Part shown: piece after piece, positions 16,540 through 22,823 of the stretch
How the letters are laid out: the number at the start of each line of letters is the position of its first letter
Position numbering within the stretch: the stretch's first letter is position 1
Origin: Mycoplasmatota bacterium
GTDB taxonomy: Bacteria > Bacillota_I > Bacilli_A > Izemoplasmatales > Hujiaoplasmataceae
Assembly: GCA_023132365.1 (NCBI GenBank)
Contig: JAGLYJ010000011.1
Location: 1 to 24,025, forward strand
Length of the DNA stretch: 24,025 bases
Direction: 5' to 3'
The notes under the pieces: generated by a model
What the model was told of the DNA's origin: nothing
The model's input: the letters and a program-made list of their open reading frames with translations, nothing else
The model's database searches: none
Translations under genes and position numbers: made by a program

Positions 16540-17139
16540 TTATTCAATATCCCACTCTTTATAGAACTGCTCCAAGTAATTTTTCATAAAAGTAGTTCTC
16601 TCAACAGCTATCTTCTCAGCTGCTTCAGTATTAATTAAATCCTGTAATCTAAGTAATTTTTGATAAAAATGTGCAATGCTTGATTCATCATCTTTGTCAT
16701 TATTATATAGTGATCTATTCTTATATCCAGAATATGCGAAACACCTTGCAATACCTATCGCTCCAATTGCATCTAGACGATCTGCATCTTGAACAATATA
16801 ACCTTCTAAATTGCTTACGTTGTTTCCTTTAACATATGTTGAATAAGACATATTATTAATAATATTCTTAATTTCTTCTGCTTCTTGAATATTATTATTT
16901 AATAAAAAATCTTTAACATTACTACTATCTTTATCACTGATTTTATAATCATCCAAGTCATGTAAAAGGGCAGCTAAAGAGACAATGAATAAATTTACAT
17001 CCTTATTTCGTGAAAGTTTAAGAGCCATTTTATATACTCTTAAAACATGCTGAAAGTCATGTCCACTATAATCATTCTCAAGAATAGATTTAGCATAAGT
17101 TTTTGCTTTTTCTATTAATTCAACTTGTTTCTTATTCAT
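16540..17139 (-). CDS. HD-domain phosphohydrolase
   Basis: A 199-residue protein of the HD superfamily (YedJ-like). The metal-binding pattern is visible as GHDFQHVLRV (H27, H31), LLHDLDD (H60-D61) and VQDADRLDAIGAIGIARCF near 117-135. This last motif is typical of the small stand-alone HD hydrolases. These act on phosphoester bonds, often in nucleotides, but the substrate of this subgroup is not known. It is the last gene of a five-gene operon. Its ATG lies inside the end of the carbonic-anhydrase-like gene (8-base overlap), with AAGGAT upstream. The neighbouring NAD(P)HX repair enzyme and exonuclease III make a nucleotide clean-up role plausible, by inference only. Confidence 0.88.
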   Translation of the reverse strand: MNKKQVELIEKAKTYAKSILENDYSGHDFQHVLRVYKMALKLSRNKDVNLFIVSLAALLHDLDDYKISDKDSSNVKDFLLNNNIQEAEEIKNIINNMSYSTYVKGNNVSNLEGYIVQDADRLDAIGAIGIARCFAYSGYKNRSLYNNDKDDESSIAHFYQKLLRLQDLINTEAAEKIAVERTTFMKNYLEQFYKEWDIE

Positions 17140-17632
17140 TATGATAATCCTTTGCTAAATCAATATATTTCTTAGCATTTATAATATTTGATTGAATTTC
17201 AACTTCTGTTAAAGGTCTGATAATTCTCATAGGATTACCTAAAGCAAGCATTCTTGCTGGTACAGTTTTTCCAGGAGGAACTATTGTTCCTGCAGCTACC
17301 ATTGCATACTCTTCTACTGTAGCCCCATTTAATATCACAGAACCCATACCAATTAATGCAAAGTCTTTTACAGTAGCGGCGTGAATTATTGCTGAATGTC
17401 CTACTGTCACAAACTTACCAATTTTAGTCGGCAAATTTGAATCTGTATGAACTACTGCGTTATCTTGAATATTAGTTCCTTCACCAATTTCAATACATGC
17501 CATATCACCTCTAACAGTGGAATTGAACCAAACACTAACGTATTCATGTAGAGTTACATTGCCAACAACAACTGCATTACCTAGAACAAAGGCTTCTTTT
17601 GAAATGTCTGGATTATGCTCTTTATATTTCAT
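17132..17632 (-). CDS. Gamma-carbonic-anhydrase-like hexapeptide-repeat protein
   Basis: A 166-residue left-handed beta-helix protein (YrdA/PaaY/CaiE group). The three zinc-ligand histidines of gamma-class carbonic anhydrase are in place: H62 (VVHTD), H79 and H84 (GHSAIIH). R41-G-D43 and Q56-D57 also match. Repeated hexapeptide steps ([IVA]-x-x-x-x-x) run from about 15 to 125, and the C-terminal helix (PLTEVEIQSNIINAKKYIDLA) closes the trimer. It may hydrate CO2 or only bind metal, as activity varies in this family. The RBS GGGGTGA overlaps the stop of the upstream Nnr gene, 10 bases away, and its 3' end overlaps the HD gene. It is therefore an interior operon gene. Confidence 0.92.
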   Translation of the reverse strand: MKYKEHNPDISKEAFVLGNAVVVGNVTLHEYVSVWFNSTVRGDMACIEIGEGTNIQDNAVVHTDSNLPTKIGKFVTVGHSAIIHAATVKDFALIGMGSVILNGATVEEYAMVAAGTIVPPGKTVPARMLALGNPMRIIRPLTEVEIQSNIINAKKYIDLAKDYHNE

Positions 17633-17642
17633 ATCTTCACCC

Positions 17643-19103
17643 CTATTTCATCGCTTTATGAATAAACTCAATTATATTTGAAGCAGTTAAACTTACTTCT
17701 CCATATTTTTTTTTCGCGAGTAGTCCGGCTTTTGAATGAGTAACAACACCTAAAACCATCGCATCAAAAACATTAATATTAGCTAAATACGCTGCTATAT
17801 TCCCTGATAAAACATCACCACTACCAGCAGTTGCTAATCCAGGATTTTTAGCTTGTATAAATCTTATCCGTTCTTTATTAGCGATAATTGTTGATGGGCC
17901 TTTCAAAATAACGTTATAATTGTTATCAGTCAATTGCTCAATATATTTAAGTGGATCTTTATGAATATCTTTAGAGCTTACCCCAAACATACTTGATATT
18001 TCACCAATATGTGGTGTCAGAACTATATTTTTATTCTTATGCTTTTTTGAAATATCCAAATATTTGAATCCAGATGCATCAATTACTACTGGTATATCAG
18101 ATTCTAATAAATAATTAAGAACCTGTTTATGATTTTCAAAACCAATACTAATACCTGGTCCAAATACAACTGATGAAGCTCTTTTAACTAATGATTTGGC
18201 TTCTATGCCATCATTGTCTTGCATAATTACCTCAGGATAAAACTGTGTGAAATTATTTTCTTTTAAATCAGATAATACAACAGCTAGACCAAGTCCCGTC
18301 TTAAGCCCTGCATATGCGCTCATTTGAATTGAACCCATCATTGATTTTCTACCACCAATAAAAACACCTAAGCCAAATGTATACTTATTAGAATTATTTT
18401 TTCTCTTAGGTAAATCAATGCTAAAGGTATTGATATCTGTAAAATTTCTATTTATAGGATATTTTTGAATAATACCTATATCTAATAATAAATTATCTCC
18501 ATGATAATCTAAAGCATCATCTAATAAGTTACCTAATTTTATAAACCCAATTATCCCAGTGTAATTAGCTTTTATTGCATTTCCTAATATAGATCCATTT
18601 TCAGGATTAATACCAGAAGGAATATCAACTGAGTAAACTATAGTATCTGAGTTATTTATGAAGTTACATAATTCACTTCTATATCCAGTAATCTTCTTCT
18701 TTAAGCCTATCCCAAATATTCCATCAATGATGTAATCTGATTCAATAATCTCAAATTGTTTTGACTCTAATTCTTCTAGATTACTTATATTAATGATCTT
18801 TCCAACAATATCAAAGTAATGCATAAATGAGTCACTTGCTTTTGGAATGTCTCCAATTACATAAACAATAGGTTTATACCCTTGTTTTTGCAACTCAATG
18901 GCCATTACTAAAGAATCGCCACCATTATTACCAATACCAGCAAAAACGCTTATAATCGATTTTTTTATGGGTTTAACTCGCTTGATAAAATCCTTAGCTA
19001 AATAGTATCCAGCTCTATTCATCAATTCTAATTCAGAAATTCCTAAAGACTTCATTGTATGAGCTTCAAAATCTCGCATTTCCTTAACATTTACTACTAT
19101 CAT
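17643..19103 (-). CDS. nnr: Bifunctional NAD(P)HX epimerase / ADP-dependent dehydratase
   Basis: A 486-residue two-domain repair enzyme that restores hydrated NADH and NADPH. The N-terminal YjeF_N epimerase domain (about 1-215) has GIGNNGGDS (56-64) and VDIPSGINPENG (159-170). The C-terminal ribokinase-like dehydratase domain (about 230-486) has TPHIGE (363-368), KGPST (401-405) and GLATAGSGDVLSG (422-434), with the catalytic Asp in GSGD. A GTG at 19112 would add three residues. It overlaps the ribosome site GAGGTG (19115-19110), so the ATG at 19103, six bases downstream, is the better start. The gene begins 10 bases after the TraX stop. It is co-transcribed with exonuclease III upstream. Confidence 0.94.
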   Translation of the reverse strand: MIVVNVKEMRDFEAHTMKSLGISELELMNRAGYYLAKDFIKRVKPIKKSIISVFAGIGNNGGDSLVMAIELQKQGYKPIVYVIGDIPKASDSFMHYFDIVGKIINISNLEELESKQFEIIESDYIIDGIFGIGLKKKITGYRSELCNFINNSDTIVYSVDIPSGINPENGSILGNAIKANYTGIIGFIKLGNLLDDALDYHGDNLLLDIGIIQKYPINRNFTDINTFSIDLPKRKNNSNKYTFGLGVFIGGRKSMMGSIQMSAYAGLKTGLGLAVVLSDLKENNFTQFYPEVIMQDNDGIEAKSLVKRASSVVFGPGISIGFENHKQVLNYLLESDIPVVIDASGFKYLDISKKHKNKNIVLTPHIGEISSMFGVSSKDIHKDPLKYIEQLTDNNYNVILKGPSTIIANKERIRFIQAKNPGLATAGSGDVLSGNIAAYLANINVFDAMVLGVVTHSKAGLLAKKKYGEVSLTASNIIEFIHKAMK

Positions 19104-19113
19104 ATAATTCACC

Positions 19114-19836
19114 TCAACTAATCAAATAATATATTCCATAAATTATCCCAAGATGCACTGGATAAAATATATAAAAAAACCATTTCGTGTTTACCTTCCC
19201 TTTTTTCCCATTATATAAGAATATAAAGATAAACCCTAACATTGAAAACCATTGTATAGCCATGAATCCTTGATATCTAGCAAACCCAGATAAATCAACC
19301 AACTGATATAATGGAAAATCTATAAATAAAAGATTCATACCAAGCAAGAATAAGACTTGAGTAATTGGATTTCTATATAGAGCAAAAATCATAATTAACA
19401 ATACTCCATATGCACCATAAGATATATTAATAAATTCAGCTAGAAATACAATTGGTATAACTAATAACCTAAAGTATATTTTTTCGCTTCTTAAGAGCAT
19501 TAGTGATCCTAATCCAAATACAAGTGGCCAGATAACATTAATTTTCATTATATATGAGTAATCTTTACTTACAATTCCAATTATAATGATGAAAATCTCC
19601 ACTACTCCAGCAAAAATTAGCAATCTAAAGAAATAATTTTTTAGATTACTAGTTTTAAAGAATCCTTCTACTAGCATATATGCAAACAAAACAAATGCAA
19701 TTCTCCCAATGATTCTTAAAATTGTATAGCCTAAGGGAACTCCAAAATCAAAGTTTTCTGGTGAAAACAAAATAACTGCTATATGATCTAAAGCCATCGC
19801 AAAGGCTGCGATAAATTTAATGTGATTACGGTTCAT
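19114..19836 (-). CDS. TraX-family integral membrane protein
   Basis: A 240-residue, very hydrophobic protein with about eight predicted membrane spans. The opening NRNHIKFIAAFAMALDHIAVILF is the TraX signature (IK-x-IA-x-x-MxxDHI). The central IGRIAFVLFAYMLVEGF and the final FYPVHLGIIYGIYY also fit. TraX of the F plasmid acetylates pilin, and the family is an acyltransferase type. Chromosomal copies in Gram-positive bacteria are common and need not relate to conjugation, since no transfer genes are nearby. It likely modifies a surface or membrane molecule, which is inference. GGTGAT lies before the ATG, 13 bases after the exonuclease III stop. The stop TGA is part of the RBS region of the next gene. 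Confidence 0.88.
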   Translation of the reverse strand: MNRNHIKFIAAFAMALDHIAVILFSPENFDFGVPLGYTILRIIGRIAFVLFAYMLVEGFFKTSNLKNYFFRLLIFAGVVEIFIIIIGIVSKDYSYIMKINVIWPLVFGLGSLMLLRSEKIYFRLLVIPIVFLAEFINISYGAYGVLLIMIFALYRNPITQVLFLLGMNLLFIDFPLYQLVDLSGFARYQGFMAIQWFSMLGFIFIFLYNGKKGKVNTKWFFYIFYPVHLGIIYGIYYLIS

Positions 19837-19849
19837 AAAATCACCATTT

Positions 19850-20602
19850 CTATAATAATATATCTATTTCAACTGGACAGTGATCACTTCCATGAATTTC
19901 ATTTCTTAATTCAACACTTTTAATTAAGTCTTTAGCTCTATCACTAACAACAAAATAGTCTATACGCCAACCAGTATTCTTGGCTCTTGAATTAAAACGA
20001 TATGACCACCATGTATATTTAACTGTATCAGGATATAGATATCGATATGAATCAACAAACCCAGCATCTAATAAAGTCTGGAACTTAGTTCTCTCTTCAA
20101 TACTGAAACCAGGGTTTTTAGTGTTTGATTTAGGATTTTTAAGATCAATTTCCTTATGAGCAACATTTAAATCCCCGCAAAGAATAACTGGTTTATCCTG
20201 ATCTAATTTTGATAAATACTCTCGTAAATTATCTTCAAATTTCATTCTATATACTAATCTAGCTAACTCAGCCTTAGAATTAGGAACATAGACGTTTACA
20301 AAATAAAAATTATCAAATTCTAAAGTAATAATTCTACCTTCATCATTATATAAAACACCATCAATACCTAAAGTTACATTCTTTGGCTCATGTCTAGTGT
20401 ATATCAATGTACCAGAATAACCTTTTTTATCGGCGCAATTCCAATACTCATAATAATTTTCAAGCTCAAATTCTTTTTGGTTTTCTTGCATTTTAGTCTC
20501 TTGTATTGCGAAAATATCCGCATCTACCTCACCAAAAAAATCAAGAAACCCTTTTTTAGTTGCGGCTCTAAGTCCGTTAACGTTCCAAGTAATAAATTTC
20601 AT
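19850..20602 (-). CDS. exoA: Exodeoxyribonuclease III
   Basis: A 250-residue AP endonuclease/3' exonuclease (ExoA/XthA family) that cleaves abasic sites and trims damaged 3' ends in base excision repair. Active-site residues: N8 (NVNGLRA), E35 (QETKM), Y105, D144 and N146 (GDLNVAH), D240-H241 (GSDHCPV). TWWSYRFNSRAKNTGWRIDY is the typical DNA-binding segment. A GTG at 20611 would add three residues (MVA). It lies within the ribosome site GAGGTGG (20614-20608), whereas ATG 20602 has ideal spacing and gives the usual MKFITWNVNGLRA start. It is the first gene of the operon running to 16540. A TGATATAAT extended -10 on this strand (20640-20632) is its probable promoter. Confidence 0.95.
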   Translation of the reverse strand: MKFITWNVNGLRAATKKGFLDFFGEVDADIFAIQETKMQENQKEFELENYYEYWNCADKKGYSGTLIYTRHEPKNVTLGIDGVLYNDEGRIITLEFDNFYFVNVYVPNSKAELARLVYRMKFEDNLREYLSKLDQDKPVILCGDLNVAHKEIDLKNPKSNTKNPGFSIEERTKFQTLLDAGFVDSYRYLYPDTVKYTWWSYRFNSRAKNTGWRIDYFVVSDRAKDLIKSVELRNEIHGSDHCPVEIDILL

Positions 20603-20669
20603 AGCTACCACCTCGTATATATTCTATTAAAATTATATCATATATATAATAATCTAATATATATTTCAT
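20577..20669 (-). CDS. Possible 30-residue leader peptide overlapping exoA start
   Basis: AGGAG sits 7 bases before ATG 20669 on the minus strand. A 30-codon frame rich in Ile and Tyr (MKYILDYYIYDIILIEYIRG...) runs through the exoA RBS and stops at 20577-20579, inside exoA in another frame. The start signal is as good as those of the real genes. However, the AT-rich composition makes chance likely, and the best exoA -10 lies inside this ORF. It would need transcription from further upstream. Confidence 0.25.
   Translation of the reverse strand: MKYILDYYIYDIILIEYIRGGSYEIYYLER
20632..20640 (-). promoter_or_regulatory. Extended -10 promoter of the exoA operon
   Basis: The minus strand reads TGATATAAT, the same extended -10 as before the pullulanase and small lipoprotein genes. 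No clear -35 is present. The predicted start is near 20625, giving a leader of about 23 bases with GAGGTGG. Confidence 0.5.
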
Positions 20670-20687
20670 TTATTTTCTCCTAAGTAT

Positions 20688-20716
20688 TTTACAAAACACA
20701 GATTATTACATATAAT
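20688..20716 (+). promoter_or_regulatory. Promoter of guanine deaminase gene
   Basis: TTTACA at 20688-20693, a 17-bp spacer and TATAAT at 20711-20716. The predicted start is about 20723, followed by AGGAAAAGAG before ATG 20743. Confidence 0.78.
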
Positions 20717-20742
20717 ATATATACTAGGAAAAGAGTGATTAT

Positions 20743-21225
20743 ATGAATAACAAGTTACATCATGATTTAATGGTTAAAGCTGTCAAAGAAGCTAGGCTAA
20801 CAATGAATCAAAACATTGGTGGTCCATTTGGCGCTTTAATAATTGATGCTGATGGGTCAATTCTATCAGTTTCATCAAATTCTGTATTAAAAGATCATGA
20901 CCCAACAGCGCACGCAGAGATAAATGCTATTAGAGCAGCTACTAAAAAGAAGGGTAATCATGATTTGAGTGGGTGCACCCTATATACAACTTGCTACCCT
21001 TGCCCAATGTGTTTAGGCGCTATTATTTGGTCAAACATTAAAAAAGTGTATTATGGTTGTACTGCTACTGATGCAGGAGAGATCGGATTTAGGGATGATT
21101 TCATTTATGATTTTATAGAAGGTAAAGCCACTAATAAGAAAGTTTTAGATTTAGAAGGCACTGAAAGAGAATCTTGTTTAAAACTTTTCAAGGAATATAC
21201 AGAAACCGATAAAGAATTATACTAA
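20743..21225 (+). CDS. guaD: Guanine deaminase, CDA fold
   Basis: A 160-residue zinc deaminase. Zinc ligands and the proton shuttle are clear: HAE (H57, E59) and PCPMC (C87, C90). GGPFGA at 26-31 and GFRDDFIYDFI near 119 match the Bacillus GuaD group, which deaminates guanine to xanthine. They do not match the shorter tRNA adenosine deaminase TadA, which also has a related core. It has its own promoter and ends at a strong terminator shared with the convergent YgeY-YgeW operon. Xanthine is an entry point to anaerobic purine breakdown, which fits those neighbours. Confidence is high for nucleobase deaminase and fairly high for guanine as substrate. Confidence 0.9.
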   Translation: MNNKLHHDLMVKAVKEARLTMNQNIGGPFGALIIDADGSILSVSSNSVLKDHDPTAHAEINAIRAATKKKGNHDLSGCTLYTTCYPCPMCLGAIIWSNIKKVYYGCTATDAGEIGFRDDFIYDFIEGKATNKKVLDLEGTERESCLKLFKEYTETDKELY

Positions 21226-21229
21226 AAAT

Positions 21230-21258
21230 AAAACACATACTTTTAATGTATGTGTTTT
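21230..21258. terminator. Bidirectional rho-independent terminator
   Basis: An 11-bp perfect stem AAAACACATAC (21230-21240) / GTATGTGTTTT (21248-21258) with a 7-base loop and T-runs on both sides. It lies between the convergent guanine deaminase and RNA phosphoesterase genes. Confidence 0.92.
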
Positions 21259-21287
21259 TATTATCTTTATATTTAGGGAAATACCAC

Positions 21288-21821
21288 TTATTCTAAAGGT
21301 ATACTATATATCTCATCGTACACTAATTTATCATTCACTCTTTTTGATTCCATGATACTTATTTTCATAGCACTCATCTCTAAAGGATTACAATAAATTG
21401 AACTAATTAGTTCATATTTCTTCGTGGTTACTTTCCTGCCTAATGTGATATGAGGGGTATATTTTTCTAAATGGAATTGATGCCCCAAATCATTTAACTT
21501 TACAACAACTTGACGATACAAGTTCAATAACTGATCTGATTTCTCCACTCCTAAATATATAATCTTTTGATTATCGCCTTTTATGAAATATTTAATTTTA
21601 TTAGTCAAGTAATTAAAATGATTAACACTAACTTCTTTAAGTTTCTTCTTAATGTCTTTTAATTCATCTTGACTAGTTTCACCTATATATATCAAGGTGA
21701 GATGAAGATTGCCAATACTAGTAAAATTGCCTTTACTTGAAATTAATTTTACTTCTTGTAGGATATCAGAAATGATATTCTTTTTTTCTTCATCAAATAA
21801 CAAAGCGATAAATATTCTCAT
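21288..21821 (-). CDS. thpR: RNA 2',3'-cyclic phosphodiesterase (2H family)
   Basis: A 177-residue protein of the LigT/ThpR type. The two catalytic HxT motifs are HLTL (40-43) and HITL (124-127), spaced as usual. RIFIALLFDEEKK at the start is also typical. The family opens 2',3'-cyclic phosphates at RNA ends. It can also seal tRNA halves in vitro, but the physiological role is unclear. It is the last gene of an operon behind YgeY and YgeW, 9 bases after the latter, with AGAGGTAAT as RBS. The link with those metabolic genes may only be transcriptional. Confidence 0.92.
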   Translation of the reverse strand: MRIFIALLFDEEKKNIISDILQEVKLISSKGNFTSIGNLHLTLIYIGETSQDELKDIKKKLKEVSVNHFNYLTNKIKYFIKGDNQKIIYLGVEKSDQLLNLYRQVVVKLNDLGHQFHLEKYTPHITLGRKVTTKKYELISSIYCNPLEMSAMKISIMESKRVNDKLVYDEIYSIPLE

Positions 21822-21830
21822 TGATTACCT

Positions 21831-22814
21831 CTATTTGTCACCCATTGTCATTGCCATAACTGCTTTAGCGGTATGAATTCTATTTTCAGCTTCTTGATAA
21901 ACTATTGAATGTGGTCCGTCAATAACTGAATCTTCAACTTCATTCCCTCTGTCAGCAGGTAAAGCATGCATATACTTAACATTCGGGTTAGCTAATTTCA
22001 TCATTTCTTCAGTACATTTCCAACTTTTGTAAGATTCTAATAAATCGTCTACAACCTCATCTGATTGATTAGTAACCCAAGAACCCCAGTTTTTTGGAAT
22101 AACAACATCTGCGTCCACAAATGCTTCTTTTATGTCATGAGTTATTCTAAATGAACCATTATGTTCTTTTGCGTGTTTTTTAGCTTGTTCAATTGCCCAG
22201 TCTGGTAACTCATAGCCCTCTGGATATGCTAAAGTAACATCCATTCCGTATCTTGGGAATAATAATATTTGAGTTAAAGGAACTGATATTGGTTTTTTAT
22301 GCGTGGTTGCATAAGCCCAAATAATAGAAATTTTAAGATTTTTTGTATCCTCATATACTTCTTGAATCGTCATCAAATCAGCCAAACCTTGCATTGGATG
22401 ATATAAATCACATTGCAAATTCATAATAGGAACACATGAATTCTCTGCCATTTCTCTTAAGAATTTATTTCCAATACCCCAAAAACAATTTCTACATGCA
22501 ATCCCATGACCATAACTTGATAATATTTTAGCTGTGTCTTTAGCACTTTCACCGTGTGATATCTGCATTTTAGATGTGTCTAAAAATGTAGCATGACCAC
22601 CAAGTTGCGCTAAACCAGCTTCCATTGAGTTTCTGGTTCTAGTTGATTGTTCAAAGAACATTAGAAACGCTGTTTTGTTCTTCAAGAAAGTTGTATCTTC
22701 ATTGTTGTAGAAATACTCTTTCATTTTTTTAGATGTATCTAGCAGTACATCTATCTCTTCTTTTTTCCACTCTTCTAGTGTAATAAAGTCTTTACCTTTA
22801 AATAACGGTTCCAT
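21831..22814 (-). CDS. ygeW: YgeW-type knotted carbamoyltransferase
   Basis: A 327-residue transcarbamylase. The carbamoyl-phosphate motifs are STRTR (57-61) and HPMQ (139-142). Instead of the ornithine SMG loop, it has WAYATTHKKPISVP (166-179). This matches the proline-rich WAYSP...KPLSVP segment that marks the trefoil-knotted YgeW/UTC group. The C-terminal motif is HALPADRGNEV (283-293) rather than HCLP. It is shorter than E. coli YgeW (about 396 residues as I recall). YgeW proteins do not use ornithine or aspartate. They occur with YgeY and YgeX and are tied to anaerobic purine (urate/xanthine) catabolism. AGGAG precedes ATG 22814, 9 bases after YgeY. An ornithine carbamoyltransferase label would likely be wrong. 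Confidence 0.85.
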   Translation of the reverse strand: MEPLFKGKDFITLEEWKKEEIDVLLDTSKKMKEYFYNNEDTTFLKNKTAFLMFFEQSTRTRNSMEAGLAQLGGHATFLDTSKMQISHGESAKDTAKILSSYGHGIACRNCFWGIGNKFLREMAENSCVPIMNLQCDLYHPMQGLADLMTIQEVYEDTKNLKISIIWAYATTHKKPISVPLTQILLFPRYGMDVTLAYPEGYELPDWAIEQAKKHAKEHNGSFRITHDIKEAFVDADVVIPKNWGSWVTNQSDEVVDDLLESYKSWKCTEEMMKLANPNVKYMHALPADRGNEVEDSVIDGPHSIVYQEAENRIHTAKAVMAMTMGDK

Positions 22815-22823
22815 ATAAATCTC

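Noticed and set aside
19114..19836. TraX as a sign of a conjugative or mobile element
   Set aside because: No relaxase, coupling protein, integrase, repeats or att-like sites are near. The gene sits inside a housekeeping-type operon, and chromosomal TraX homologues are common.
20390..20683. 97-codon plus-strand frame crossing the exoA start
   Set aside because: Mostly antisense to exoA. No ribosome site before its ATG, and low-complexity Ile/Phe/Leu composition.
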